DNA of 64,000 nucleotides from Pacificibacter maritimus (GTDB lineage: Bacteria > Pseudomonadota > Alphaproteobacteria > Rhodobacterales > Rhodobacteraceae), in NCBI RefSeq assembly GCF_003814915.1, contig NZ_RKQK01000001.1, positions 310,001 to 374,000 on the forward strand, read 5' to 3'. The translations under genes were made by a program, and so were the position numbers. This document shows positions 34,811 to 44,749 of this stretch, in pieces. The first letter of the stretch is position 1, and the number at the start of each line of letters is the position of its first letter. The notes beneath the pieces were generated by a model, which made no database searches, had not been told where the DNA came from, and saw only the letters and a list, made by a program, of their open reading frames with translations.

Positions 34811-36113
34811 CGTTGGCAGCCTTAATATAGGTCATCGGGTTAACGGCCTTACCACCTACGCGGATTTCGTAGTGGAGATGAGTACCAGTGGAGCGGCCAG
34901 AATTCCCCATAGCACCGATTTGCTGACCACGCGAGACCCTTTGCCCAACTTTGACCATAAGTTGAGATTGGTGCGCGTAACGTGTCTCAATTCCGAACTC
35001 GTGTTGGATCTTGACCAGACGGCCATATCCGTTGGACCAGCCCGCAAATGTGACAACGCCGTCAGCAGTAGAGTAAATTGGTGAGCCGTAGGCTGCGGCA
35101 AAGTCGGTGCCTTCATGCATGCGGCCCCAGCGCGGGCCAAAGCCCGATGTATAACGGAACGCGTTTTTCAGCGGCAAGGCAAAAGGCGCTTTTTGCGCCG
35201 CAATGCGGTACAGGTTCAAACGATCCATTTTTTCGATAATATCATTGGCGCGCAGACTGTCAGGGTCTGGAATGCCGCCTTTGGTTGAAAACGTGATCGG
35301 CGTCATTGGGCCACCTTGGCCAGACAGCCCTGAACGTACTGTTTTCAAAAGGTTTGTGGTGGATAGGCCAGCTGCGGCAAACATTTTGTCGAGCGGCTCA
35401 ACAGACACAACAACTGCATCTTCAAGCTGTGAGAAAATACGATCGTTTTTCTCTTCCATCATGCGCAGGTCGATTTTCAAATCATCCGCGACGCTTTCGG
35501 CTTGGTTGGCCAAAACGACCATAGAATCGCGTTGAACGGCCGTGGCATTCAGGGCTTCGGCCAGCATATCGACGGTGGCGCCCACTTCGGCAGGGTCGAT
35601 CCCGCCCAAGCTGTCATCCGTGCCTTCGATTTTCGCCAGCAAGGCTTGAGCCTCGTCGCGGGCTTCGTCGCGGTCTTTCATCGTGCGGCGCAAAGTGTCT
35701 TGCACCACTGTCATGCCTTTGCCCAATTCACGCACACGTTCTTCTGACGCCAAAAGTTCAGATTGCATGGTAGAAATCTGGGCGAGGGCCGTATTGAAGC
35801 GTTCTTGCGCTGCGGCGGCTTCGGCGGCACGCATGTCGCGTTCTTCAGCCAATTCGTTCACACGGCTTTCAAACAGCGCCAAATCGCGCGAGGCCTGATC
35901 CCGTAGATTGCCCGAACCGATGCTGTCCATCAATACAATCGCAGAGGCGATGATCAACCAACCTGCTAAGATCGTGCTGCCCGTAAAGCCCAAAAGCTGG
36001 GTGACTGGCGTCAAACGTACATAGCGGGTTTCGCGGTCTGAGCGAAGAAAGACGCGTTGCTCAGGGAAACTGCGCTCAAGCATGCTGTTGAGTCTCTGGA
36101 TTGGATGTCTCAA
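34800..36113 (-). CDS. M23 family metallopeptidase (LytM domain)
   Basis: 437 residues from TTG 36113, chosen because GAGG lies upstream and the N-terminal RLNSMLERSFPEQRVFLRSD fits relatives as I recall them; ATG 36083 is the alternative. A membrane helix (about 40-62) is followed by a long coiled coil (about 75-170) and a C-terminal LytM domain (about 325-430) with zinc ligands in HEGTDFAA and HLHYEIRV. Both metal motifs are intact, so it should be an active peptidoglycan endopeptidase, not a degenerate EnvC-like activator. It overlaps the bactofilin gene by 11 bp, so the filament probably localises it. Confidence 0.92.
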   Translation of the reverse strand: MRHPIQRLNSMLERSFPEQRVFLRSDRETRYVRLTPVTQLLGFTGSTILAGWLIIASAIVLMDSIGSGNLRDQASRDLALFESRVNELAEERDMRAAEAAAAQERFNTALAQISTMQSELLASEERVRELGKGMTVVQDTLRRTMKDRDEARDEAQALLAKIEGTDDSLGGIDPAEVGATVDMLAEALNATAVQRDSMVVLANQAESVADDLKIDLRMMEEKNDRIFSQLEDAVVVSVEPLDKMFAAAGLSTTNLLKTVRSGLSGQGGPMTPITFSTKGGIPDPDSLRANDIIEKMDRLNLYRIAAQKAPFALPLKNAFRYTSGFGPRWGRMHEGTDFAAAYGSPIYSTADGVVTFAGWSNGYGRLVKIQHEFGIETRYAHQSQLMVKVGQRVSRGQQIGAMGNSGRSTGTHLHYEIRVGGKAVNPMTYIKAANDVF

Positions 36114-36435
36114 AAAGAACCGTCCTCATGTCGTGTATACTTCGCTTTTTACGAAACCTTAATGTCCCTCAGGTTTCAGCGATTGGCACTGTGTTACAAA
36201 ACGATTCTATTTGGGGCAATCCCTAGGGGGCATTTCATCATTTATTCGCTCGAAATTGCTGTTTTTTGGCGGTTTTCTGCCTAATTGCCTTGCCTTATGG
36301 AACTTTGAAACTAGTGCGCCCGCGCCCAGCTCTGCCTTTCACTTGCGTTGGAAGCGAGCTGCACCACTAGATATGGTATTCTTGCTAAAGCTGTGGACCA
36401 TAGCTTTGAGAGGCGCAGGTCGCGGTGCAGTTCTA
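36114..36435. other. Intergenic region between DUF455 gene and M23 gene
   Basis: 322 bp holding the M23 promoter region and the 3' end of the DUF455 unit (both minus strand). I see no convincing hairpin terminator, no well-spaced promoter and no supported ORF. The sequence is AT-richer than its surroundings. Confidence 0.4.
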
Positions 36436-37284
36436 TTATTTGTGCTTTTTGGCGGGAATTTCATCGGCCAAAGGCCAATAGAAATCAGGCGGAATGCCTG
36501 CCTCCGCGCGTTTTTCATCGTTAAACGGCGGTTTCAACCCGCCGTGAAAATACTTGGTGACAAGCTGATGAAACAACGGTTTTGGATCAATATTGTCGCG
36601 CCCACATAGAAAATGAAACCACTTCGATCCGTAAGACACATGCCCGACTTCTTCGGCATAGATCACATCCAGCGCTGCGACAGTGTCTTTGTCTTTCGCT
36701 TGTTGGAACAGTTTGATCATGCCTGGCGTCACATCTAGCCCGCGTGCTTCCAGCACCATCGGCACCACCGCCAAGCGGCCCATGATATCGTCGACTGTTT
36801 CTTCTGCGGCTTGCCACATGCCTGCATGGGCGGGCAGGGCGCCGTAAAAGCTGCCGTAGTCTTCTAACCTGTCACACATTAAATTGTAGTGTTTGGATTC
36901 TTCATCTGCAGCACGCACCCAATCGTCAAAAAAGCCTATCGGGAATGGCACATGAGAAAAGCGTGCGATCAGATCCCAATGCAGATCCACCGCATTCAAT
37001 TCGATATGCGCGATGGCGTGCAAAATCGCGATGCGCCCCTCGGGACTGCCAGGTTTGCGTTTTGGCACATCTCTGGGCGATAGCAATTCGGGCTTTTCGG
37101 GGCGCGCGGGGCGCAGGGGCGGATTGGCTGTGCCGATCTCGATCGGGGTCGCGCCGTCTTCACGGCTGGCACGCCAAAGGGCTGCGTAAGAATGTGACAA
37201 AGCGGTTTTCGCCCGCCCATCTGCTGTTTGCAAGACATTCGTGGCCATCTGCGCCAGTGTCAGCGCGCTGTCTTGCGATGTCAT
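36436..37284 (-). CDS. DUF455 family ferritin-like protein
   Basis: 282 residues. A ferritin-like four-helix domain is suggested by HAIAHIELNAVDLHWD, AADEESKHYNLM and YAEEVGHVSYG, which supply the Glu/His pattern of a di-iron or metal site. The family is common in proteobacteria but its function is not established. The ATG overlaps the bcp stop by 4 bp, so the two are cotranscribed; a role in metal or peroxide handling is plausible but not shown. Confidence 0.88.
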   Translation of the reverse strand: MTSQDSALTLAQMATNVLQTADGRAKTALSHSYAALWRASREDGATPIEIGTANPPLRPARPEKPELLSPRDVPKRKPGSPEGRIAILHAIAHIELNAVDLHWDLIARFSHVPFPIGFFDDWVRAADEESKHYNLMCDRLEDYGSFYGALPAHAGMWQAAEETVDDIMGRLAVVPMVLEARGLDVTPGMIKLFQQAKDKDTVAALDVIYAEEVGHVSYGSKWFHFLCGRDNIDPKPLFHQLVTKYFHGGLKPPFNDEKRAEAGIPPDFYWPLADEIPAKKHK

Positions 37285-37739
37285 GCTGTCAACGCGTCCA
37301 AGACGGCTTGCGCATGGCCTTTGACTTTCACCTTGGGCCAGACATGCGTAATTTTACCTTGTTCATCAATTGCATAGGTTGTTCTGTTGATGCCCATATA
37401 TGTTTTGCCATACATGGATTTTTCTGCCCAGACACCGTAATCTTCGCACATTGTGCCATCGGCATCAGACAGTAAGGGAATGCTCAAATCGTGCTTTTTG
37501 CAAAAGTTCTCGTGCTTTTTGACGCTGTCTTTAGAAATCCCAATCACAGTGATATTGGCCTGTGTGAATTGATCTTTAAGTGCCGTAAAATCCAGCGCTT
37601 CTGTGGTGCAGCCTGGTGTGTTGTCTTTGGGATAGAAATACAAAACCACCTTTTGTCCAAGCAAATCAGAAAGTGACAGATCCGTCCCCCCATCACGCGG
37701 CAAAGTAAAATCGGGAGCGGGGGTTCCAAGCTCAAGCAT
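37281..37739 (-). CDS. bcp: Thioredoxin-dependent peroxiredoxin (Bcp type)
   Basis: 152 residues from ATG 37739, which has GAAAGG at the right distance; a GTG three codons upstream is possible. It reduces H2O2 and organic hydroperoxides. The peroxidatic cysteine lies in FYPKDNTPGCTTEALDF; the usual second cysteine of the CxxxxC Bcp pattern is replaced by leucine or another residue, so it may act with an external thiol or as a 1-Cys/atypical form. It is the first gene of a two-gene unit with DUF455 and is divergent from the AsmA-like gene. Confidence 0.93.
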   Translation of the reverse strand: MLELGTPAPDFTLPRDGGTDLSLSDLLGQKVVLYFYPKDNTPGCTTEALDFTALKDQFTQANITVIGISKDSVKKHENFCKKHDLSIPLLSDADGTMCEDYGVWAEKSMYGKTYMGINRTTYAIDEQGKITHVWPKVKVKGHAQAVLDALTA

Positions 37740-37953
37740 AGGGGGCACCTTTCAAGGGTCTTTTCGTCGTTCAGTCAGATTATGGCCAAGTCTTGCGCAT
37801 GATATCGCGCATTTATCGGCTTTGCCGTTTAAAATGGCCGCTTTGACCATTGCAACTCTATAGACTTCAGTTTTAAGCCCAATTGCGGCAAGTTCAACCG
37901 CAAGCCCATTCGTGCGCAGAGCGCCGCTGACAAGAAAGACCTACCGAAGCGCT

Positions 37954-40900
37954 ATGAGCGATACACACGTTTCCAAACCCAACGATCAAGACCCTGTACC
38001 TGAAAAGGATGCAAAGGCGGATGCCGTTGAGGGAGGTAAGGATGTGCAAGACAGTGACGCGCCTGATCGTGATGCGCCCACTTCCAAGGCTCAAGACGGT
38101 GACGCGCCAGAAAGCGCAAGGTCAGAAAACAAAGACCCAACATCACCCAAACAGCCCAAACGCAGACATATGCGCAGATTTGCGATTTGGATGGGCTCTC
38201 TAAGTTTTCTCATCGCATTTTTGGTCGCTCTGACGATTTTGGCCCTGACGGGGCGCGATATCGTTTTGCCCTCAAAATTGAGCACATATTTCGAAGAAAA
38301 AATCAGTCGCGACCTTGGGGATGCTAAGGTCAACATCGGTCAAGTCGTTGTCAATGTTGATAAAGACTTCATACCACATATCCGCGCGCGCAATGTAAGT
38401 ATCATCGATCCAACGGGATCAGAATTGGCGCGCCTGAATGAATTGCAGGCGCAGTTTTCTTTTTCACAGTTAAAAACAAGGCAGTTTACGCCGCGCAGAT
38501 TGTTGGTGTCCGGCGCGCAAATCGTGCTGCGCCGCCGCGTAGATGGGAGTTTCGCATTGGATTTTGGCGGGGCGGCAGGCACCGTTGGCTCGTCTGAACA
38601 GGTTTTGCAAGCCATCGATACAGTCTTTTCCACTGCGCCATTTAATGCGGTGGAAAGCGTTCAAGCGCGAGAGCTCACCATTTCACTTGAAGATGCACGG
38701 TCAAATCGCATTTGGTCTGGCACCAACGCCTCAGTGACTCTACGCAACACATCGGATTCCATTGATATTTCGACAGATTTAGACGTGTTCAATGGCACGG
38801 AAAACTTGGCAGAATTGCAAGTGAGCATGGTCACGCGCAAGCGCAGCTTGGCCACGACCATTTCCCTTAATATGTCAGATGTGCCCGCGCTGGATGTGGC
38901 ACAACAAAGCCCCGCTTTGTCGTTTTTATCCGTCCTTGATGCCCCGATTTCCGCGGCCATGCGTGCCAAAGTAAACGGGTCTGGTATTTTAACCAGCTAT
39001 GCAGGCACCCTTGAAATCGGGTCAGGGCAATTGGTGGCAGGCGATGAAGCGCAGCCTTTGAATTTTGATGGGGCAAAGGGGTATTTTTCCTATGATCCCA
39101 TCGCTGAACGCCTGTCATTCTCTGAAGTATCCTTGCGCACAGATGCCTATGACGTGGCAGGAACGGGCCATATTTTGCTGCGCGACTTCGACGGTATTTT
39201 CCCTTCGAAATTCGAGGGACAATTTTCCATTGACCGATTGTCAGCCGATCCCCGCGATGTCTTTGCTGCACCGATTGTGTTTGACCAAGGCGCGGTTGAT
39301 TTACAGCTGCAGCTCAATCCTTTTTCCATCGATGTTGGTCAGATCGCTTTGCGCCGTGGCGATCTGTGGCTGCGCGGGGCGGGGCGTGGGAATGTGACCG
39401 ATCAGGGGTGGAATGCGGCTTTTGATGCGCAGATCGATCAGATGCACGTTGACGATTTGATGTCGCTTTGGCCTGAGGCGGTGATCCCGAAAACACGGGT
39501 TTGGATCAAAGAAAACATCACCGAAGCCAAGTTTGAAAACGTTAATCTGGCCCTGCGCCTTCCAGCGGGGGCGACCCAGCCACAAACTCATTTGGCATGG
39601 GAATTTGACGATGCCAACGTGCGCTTCATGAAAACTTTGCCACCCGTCGAAAACGGCGCAGGCTATGGCGAAATATCGGGAAATGCACTGACAGTCGTGG
39701 TGCAAGACGGGGCGGTGACCGCTGCGACAGGGGGGGCGGTTGATGTCACAGATACCGTGCTGCGCATCCCGCAGCTTGATATAAAACCCGCCACTTTGGA
39801 TGTGCAAATTCAGACCAGTTCAACGGTTGAGGCCGCTTTGTCTTTGGTGGAACAAAAACCGTTTTTTGCCCTCAAAAACGCAGCCTTTGGTCCTGATGTG
39901 TCCCAAGGGCAAGCGCAGTTATACGGGCAAATAAGCCTGCCTTTGATTAAAAAACTGACTTTGGAAGATGTGGATTTCAACATTTCGGGTGATTTGACGG
40001 ATTTGAAGTCAGACCAACTGATGAAGGGGCAGGAATTGCGGTCGCCGCGCATGGTTTTGGCATTGGACAGCACGGGCCTGTCTTTGACAGGGCGGGTCGA
40101 TGTGGATCAAGCACGCGCTCAGGCTGAATGGCGCAAAGATTTTGGCGCTGACAATCGTGGTCGGTCACGGATTTCGGGCGAAGTGACCATCAACCAAGCT
40201 TTGCTGGATGTTTTTGGCATTAGCTTGCCGCGTGACACGATTGACGGTGCAGCCCAAGGTCGTATGGATGTGGCTTTGCAGCTTGGCCAAGATCCCGCCT
40301 TTGATATTTCGTCGGATTTGGAGGGGCTCAGTTTATCTTTGCCTGCTATCGGGTATTCTAAATTAAAAGACTGGAGCGGTGATTTTCGTATCACGGGCAC
40401 AGCGGGGGCCCAGCCGAAGGTCACGGATTTGTCGCTCTCCTTCGCGGGGCTTTCTGCCGAAAACGGGTCTGTGACGCTAAAGCCTGATGGCGGCTTGGAT
40501 CGCTTGCGGTTTGATGATGTGCAAGTCGGCGCATGGTTGGACAGTTCCGTCACCTTGCTGGGGCGCGGGAAGGGCAAACCTGTGAGCGTACAAGTGAAAG
40601 GTGGGCGATTGAGTTTGCATAAATCACCCCTCGCTCAGGTTAGCGGAGGTGCATCGACGCAAAGCTCAGGCCCGATTGAAATCGTGCTAGACCAGTTGGA
40701 TGTTACAAAAGACCTCAGCCTGAAGGGGTTTCAGGCGCAATTGAGTGATCAAAACGGCCTTGCTGGCAGCTATTCAGGGCGGCTCAACGGAACAGCCCCC
40801 GTGACAGGCACAGTGACAACAGGCCCAGATGGTCCGATCATTACAGTGAAAGCCAAAGACGCGGGCAAAGTGGTTGTAGCGGCCAAACTGCTGGAAGAAG

Positions 40901-41424
40901 CCAGCGGAGGCACTTTTGACATGACCTTAACAGCGCTACCTGCGCCGCAATCCTATAGCGGTTTTGCGCGGATCAAAGATATCAAAATACAATCCGCACC
41001 AGAATTGGCAGAGCTGTTATCCTTGGTCTCAGTTGTTGGCTTGTTGGAACAAATGTCGGGGCCTGGGATTGGATTTTCTGAAATCGAAAGCGCCTTTACC
41101 ATCACACCCAAGAGTATTTTGATCGGGACCACCAATGCGCAAGGGCCCTCTTTGGGCATCACAGCCGAAGGCCGTTACCAGATTGCGAGCCAAGTGATTG
41201 ATTTGCAAGGCGTCATCTCGCCGATCTATTTCCTCAACGGGATCGGGCAAATCTTTTCGCGCAAAGGCGAAGGGCTGTTTGGTTTTAATTTCAGTCTGCG
41301 CGGACCGATTGACAATCCTGCGATTGGGGTTAATCCGCTGTCTATCTTAACGCCAGGGGCGTTGCGCGGGATTTTCCGTGCCTCCCCTCAACCTGCGCCC
41401 GCACCGGCCGCGCCCACCAATTAA
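37954..41424 (+). CDS. Large AsmA-like/DUF3971 envelope protein
   Basis: 1156 residues from ATG 37954 (a GTG at 37912 is possible). The N-terminal 75 residues are charged and probably cytoplasmic, followed by one membrane helix (WMGSLSFLIAFLVALTILAL) and more than 1000 residues of predicted beta-rich periplasmic protein. The C-terminal portion, including FDMTLTALPAPQSYSGFARI and GEGLFGFNFSLRGPIDNPAIGVNPLSIL, is typical of the AsmA-like C-terminal region of DUF3971/YhdP-type proteins. These are thought to form long grooves for phospholipid transport between membranes; the substrate here is not shown. queA follows after 16 bp. Confidence 0.88.
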   Translation: MSDTHVSKPNDQDPVPEKDAKADAVEGGKDVQDSDAPDRDAPTSKAQDGDAPESARSENKDPTSPKQPKRRHMRRFAIWMGSLSFLIAFLVALTILALTGRDIVLPSKLSTYFEEKISRDLGDAKVNIGQVVVNVDKDFIPHIRARNVSIIDPTGSELARLNELQAQFSFSQLKTRQFTPRRLLVSGAQIVLRRRVDGSFALDFGGAAGTVGSSEQVLQAIDTVFSTAPFNAVESVQARELTISLEDARSNRIWSGTNASVTLRNTSDSIDISTDLDVFNGTENLAELQVSMVTRKRSLATTISLNMSDVPALDVAQQSPALSFLSVLDAPISAAMRAKVNGSGILTSYAGTLEIGSGQLVAGDEAQPLNFDGAKGYFSYDPIAERLSFSEVSLRTDAYDVAGTGHILLRDFDGIFPSKFEGQFSIDRLSADPRDVFAAPIVFDQGAVDLQLQLNPFSIDVGQIALRRGDLWLRGAGRGNVTDQGWNAAFDAQIDQMHVDDLMSLWPEAVIPKTRVWIKENITEAKFENVNLALRLPAGATQPQTHLAWEFDDANVRFMKTLPPVENGAGYGEISGNALTVVVQDGAVTAATGGAVDVTDTVLRIPQLDIKPATLDVQIQTSSTVEAALSLVEQKPFFALKNAAFGPDVSQGQAQLYGQISLPLIKKLTLEDVDFNISGDLTDLKSDQLMKGQELRSPRMVLALDSTGLSLTGRVDVDQARAQAEWRKDFGADNRGRSRISGEVTINQALLDVFGISLPRDTIDGAAQGRMDVALQLGQDPAFDISSDLEGLSLSLPAIGYSKLKDWSGDFRITGTAGAQPKVTDLSLSFAGLSAENGSVTLKPDGGLDRLRFDDVQVGAWLDSSVTLLGRGKGKPVSVQVKGGRLSLHKSPLAQVSGGASTQSSGPIEIVLDQLDVTKDLSLKGFQAQLSDQNGLAGSYSGRLNGTAPVTGTVTTGPDGPIITVKAKDAGKVVVAAKLLEEASGGTFDMTLTALPAPQSYSGFARIKDIKIQSAPELAELLSLVSVVGLLEQMSGPGIGFSEIESAFTITPKSILIGTTNAQGPSLGITAEGRYQIASQVIDLQGVISPIYFLNGIGQIFSRKGEGLFGFNFSLRGPIDNPAIGVNPLSILTPGALRGIFRASPQPAPAPAAPTN

Positions 41425-41440
41425 ACTTCGATGAGGCCCC

Positions 41441-42502
41441 ATGCAGCTCAGTGATTTTGATTTTGATCTTCCCAATGACTTGATCGCGACACGCCCTGCA
41501 AAACCACGCTCTTCTGCACGGCTTTTGGTGGCCACACCCACACGGCTGGTCGATGGGCATGTGGGGGATTTACTGGACTGGTTTCAGGCGGGGGATCGCT
41601 TGGTTTTGAATGATACCAAAGTGCTGCCTGCGCGTTTATCTGGGCTGCGCGGGCGTGACACGGCACAGGGCTATCAAGAGGCCAAGGTCGAAGTCACTTT
41701 GCTCGACCCCCAAGCCACACAGGGCCAATGGCGTGCCCTTGTGAAGCCGTTGAAAAAGGTCAAAGAAGGCGAGGTCGTCACCTTTTCTGATCGCCTGAGG
41801 GCCACGCTAGACAGCAAACAAGATGGCACGGCATTGCTGACATTTAATCTAACAGGCGACGATTTTGACCATGCGCTGAATGAAGCAGGGGCCATGCCTT
41901 TGCCGCCCTATATCGAAGCATTGCGCAAGGCGGATGCGCAAGACAAAGAAGATTACCAAACCGTTTGGGCCAAAAATCTGGGCGCCGTCGCAGCACCTAC
42001 GGCGTCTTTGCATTTTGATGAAAAGCTTTTGGCTGATTTGCGCGCCAAAGGGGTTGAGTTCACTTATGTCACTTTGCATGTGGGCGCTGGTACGTTTTTG
42101 CCAGTCAAAGTCGATAATGTGGATGACCATAAAATGCACGCCGAATGGGGCGAAGTGTCCGCCGATGCCGCAACCGAAATCGCTGCCACAAAGGCTGCTG
42201 GCGGTCGCGTGATCCCTGTGGGCACGACGGCCCTGCGTTTGATCGAAACTGCGGCCCGCGAAACGGGACAGATTGCACCTTTTGTCTCAGACACTGATAT
42301 TTTTATTCGCCCCGGCTTTACCTTTCATGTGGCGGATGCCTTGATGACGAACTTTCACCTGCCTAAATCCACTTTGATGATGTTGGTTTCGGCTGTCTTG
42401 GGGCAAGATCGTATCAAGCAGGTCTACGATCATGCCATTGCGCAAAAATATCGGTTTTTCTCTTACGGCGATGCTTCGCTGCTTTTGCCCAAGGAGAGGT
42501 AA
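41441..42502 (+). CDS. queA: tRNA preQ1(34) S-adenosylmethionine ribosyltransferase-isomerase
   Basis: 353 residues. QueA transfers the ribosyl moiety of SAM to preQ1 in tRNA to make epoxyqueuosine. Family segments are intact: [22 protein letters not shown] at the N terminus, [28 protein letters not shown] and [15 protein letters not shown]. It starts 16 bp after the AsmA-like gene on the same strand. Confidence 0.97.
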   Translation: MQLSDFDFDLPNDLIATRPAKPRSSARLLVATPTRLVDGHVGDLLDWFQAGDRLVLNDTKVLPARLSGLRGRDTAQGYQEAKVEVTLLDPQATQGQWRALVKPLKKVKEGEVVTFSDRLRATLDSKQDGTALLTFNLTGDDFDHALNEAGAMPLPPYIEALRKADAQDKEDYQTVWAKNLGAVAAPTASLHFDEKLLADLRAKGVEFTYVTLHVGAGTFLPVKVDNVDDHKMHAEWGEVSADAATEIAATKAAGGRVIPVGTTALRLIETAARETGQIAPFVSDTDIFIRPGFTFHVADALMTNFHLPKSTLMMLVSAVLGQDRIKQVYDHAIAQKYRFFSYGDASLLLPKER

Positions 42503-42614
42503 CCCCTAGCCATATGGGGGCGTGCTGGTTAACCCTGCTGTATCACCGACGTGATAGATCCGATTCTATTGCTACATGCGTCAAAATATATCGATCTATC
42601 AAAGGGTTTCTACC

Positions 42615-43901
42615 ATGGGTCAGGTTCTCGCCTCTTCATCCGCACTCTTGCTTGGTATGCTGTTCTTAATGATTGGCAATGGGCTGCAAGGCTCACTGTT
42701 GGGCGTACGCGGTGATATTGAAGGCTTTTCTACCCTCTCCATTTCTATCGTGATGTCTGGATATTTCTTGGGCTTTCTGGGTGGGTCGCAAATTGCACCG
42801 CGCCTGATTAAACGTGTCGGCCATGTGCGGGTCTTTGCTGCGCTGGCCTCATTTATTTCTGCTGCTCTTATCATCTTTCCGACATTCGCTGACCCTTGGG
42901 TCTGGACAATCTTGCGCATTATTTTGGGGTTTTGTTTTTCGGGCGTGTATGTGACCGCCGAAAGCTGGCTCAACAACACGTCAACCAATGAACAGCGTGG
43001 CAAAACCCTTTCGGCCTATATGTTGGTGCAGATGGTTGGCATGGTGATCGCGCAGGGCATTTTGGCCTTTGGCGAACCTTCTGGCTATATCTTGTTCATC
43101 ATTCCCTCAGTCTTGGTTTCGATCTCATTCGCTCCGATTTTGCTGTCGGTTTCGCCGATGCCCCCCTTTGAAACATCCAAACCCATGACGTTGCGCCAAT
43201 TGTTTGTGATTTCACCTCTTGGCTGCGTTGGGATGTTTCTGATTGGTGGTATTTTTTCGGCGCAGATGGGCATGGCGTCAGTCTATGCCATCCAAACAGG
43301 GTTTTCTTTGGCTGAAGTGTCGAGTTTGATCGCAGCCTTGTTTGTTGGGGCCGTGGTGTTTCAAATTCCAATCGGCTGGCTGTCTGATCGCCTTGATCGC
43401 CGTCTTGTGATTTCATGCGTGGCAGGGGTGGGCGGTTTCGTCTGTTTGATCGGGACTATATTTGGGGCCAATCAATACATGGCCTTGGGCGTGGCGTTTC
43501 TTGCGGGCGGCATGGTGAACCCGCTCTATTCTTTGATGATCGCCCATACGAATGATTACCTAGAACCCGAAGACATGGCCGCCTCATCGGGCGGGCTGAT
43601 CTTTATCAACGGGGTTGGTGCTGTTGGCGGGCCTATCATTGCAGGTTGGCTGATGAGTGTCTTTGGCACGCCCGCATATTGGGTTTTGCAAGCCGTTTTG
43701 CTTATGGGAATCGCCTCTTATGCGGGGTGGCGTATGACCCGCCGTGAAGCGATCGCGGTTGAAGATACATCGGCCTATGTCGCGGTTATGGCCTCTGCGA
43801 CTCCTGTGGCCTCTGAGGTCGCGCAGGAATGGGCGATTGAGCAGGCGGCCGATGAAGCTTTGGAAAATGCTGAAGCAGAAGCCCAAGCAGGTGGGTCATG
43901 A
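42615..43901 (+). CDS. MFS transporter (YcaD-type)
   Basis: 428 residues from ATG 42615, preceded by AAAGGG; an ATG at 42576 has no ribosome binding site. Twelve membrane helices; the loop 2-3 motif is GGSQIAPRLIKRVGHVRVF and VTAESWLNN follows helix 4, as in the YcaD-like MFS subgroup. The C-terminal tail of about 45 residues is cytoplasmic, acidic and Ala-rich. Substrate unknown. Confidence 0.88.
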   Translation: MGQVLASSSALLLGMLFLMIGNGLQGSLLGVRGDIEGFSTLSISIVMSGYFLGFLGGSQIAPRLIKRVGHVRVFAALASFISAALIIFPTFADPWVWTILRIILGFCFSGVYVTAESWLNNTSTNEQRGKTLSAYMLVQMVGMVIAQGILAFGEPSGYILFIIPSVLVSISFAPILLSVSPMPPFETSKPMTLRQLFVISPLGCVGMFLIGGIFSAQMGMASVYAIQTGFSLAEVSSLIAALFVGAVVFQIPIGWLSDRLDRRLVISCVAGVGGFVCLIGTIFGANQYMALGVAFLAGGMVNPLYSLMIAHTNDYLEPEDMAASSGGLIFINGVGAVGGPIIAGWLMSVFGTPAYWVLQAVLLMGIASYAGWRMTRREAIAVEDTSAYVAVMASATPVASEVAQEWAIEQAADEALENAEAEAQAGGS

Positions 43902-43920
43902 TAGCGGTAACCTGACGTAA

Positions 43921-43938
43921 TTGCGCAACATTGCGCAA
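43921..43938. repeat. Two adjacent TTGCGCAA palindromes
   Basis: TTGCGCAA at 43921-43928 and 43931-43938, each self-complementary, start to start 10 bp. They lie between the MFS stop and the DUF924 start (about 90 bp upstream of it) and could be a protein-binding site. No known regulator is assigned. Confidence 0.5.
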
Positions 43939-44028
43939 GATGCAGCTGGTTTCGCACTGATCTGGTTGCGTCAAATTTATAGCGTTGTAACGATTTTATG
44001 AAACGGCACGCCATAACGGAGAGAACCA

Positions 44029-44634
44029 ATGGCCCAATCGCAACCGACGCCTGAAACGATGACCCCAGAAAACGTATTGTCTTTCTGGTTAGATGAGTTG
44101 ACGCCACAACAGTGGTATAGCGTCGATGAAAATTTGGATGCGCGCATCCGTGATAAATTTTTGGCAACTTGGGAAAAGGCCCAGCAGGGCGCATTTTCCT
44201 TGTGGCTAACCCATGCGTCAGGGGCTTTGGCTTATATCATTTTGAATGATCAAATGCCGCGCAATATGTTCCGTGGATCGGGGAAAAGCTTTGCCTCTGA
44301 TCGGATTGCTCTGGCGGCCGCAAAGGCTGCGATTTCCAAGGGCTGGGATCTTAAAATCGATGCGCCCGCGCGTCAGTTTTTCTACCTGCCTTTGATGCAT
44401 TCTGAGTGTCTGACCGATCAAGAACGCAACATTTGTTTGTTCAAAGAACGCATGGGCAGTACGGGCGATAATTTGGCCCACGCAAAGGCACATCGCAACA
44501 TCATTCGTGACTTTGGCCGCTTTCCCTACCGCAACGAGGCTTTGAAACGGGCAACAACAGTGGCGGAAGCAAAGTTTTTAGAACGTGGTGGATATAGGTC
44601 TGCTTTAGAACATGTGTCGCAAAAAGCGGCGTAA
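44029..44634 (+). CDS. DUF924 family protein
   Basis: 201 residues with the DUF924 hallmarks: VLSFWLDELTPQQWYSVDENLDARIRDKF near the N terminus, ALAYIILNDQMPRNMFRGS, and FFYLPLMHSE. The predicted fold is all-helical and TPR-like. The biochemical role is not established. A strong GC hairpin follows the gene. Upstream lie two TTGCGCAA palindromes. Confidence 0.88.
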   Translation: MAQSQPTPETMTPENVLSFWLDELTPQQWYSVDENLDARIRDKFLATWEKAQQGAFSLWLTHASGALAYIILNDQMPRNMFRGSGKSFASDRIALAAAKAAISKGWDLKIDAPARQFFYLPLMHSECLTDQERNICLFKERMGSTGDNLAHAKAHRNIIRDFGRFPYRNEALKRATTVAEAKFLERGGYRSALEHVSQKAA

Positions 44635-44670
44635 CACCCTGTAATAAAAATAAAAGTTGGAAAAAATCCC

Positions 44671-44710
44671 CATCCCGCGCGAGCCATGCAGTGCGCGGGA
44701 TGCAGCTTTT
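44671..44710 (+). terminator. Probable terminator after the DUF924 gene
   Basis: Perfect 10 bp stem CATCCCGCGC (44671-44680) / GCGCGGGATG (44693-44702), followed by CAGCTTTT. The T run is short. Confidence 0.65.
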
Positions 44711-44749
44711 CACGCGCAAAGGCACCTCCAGCCGTTGCTCGAATTTCAG

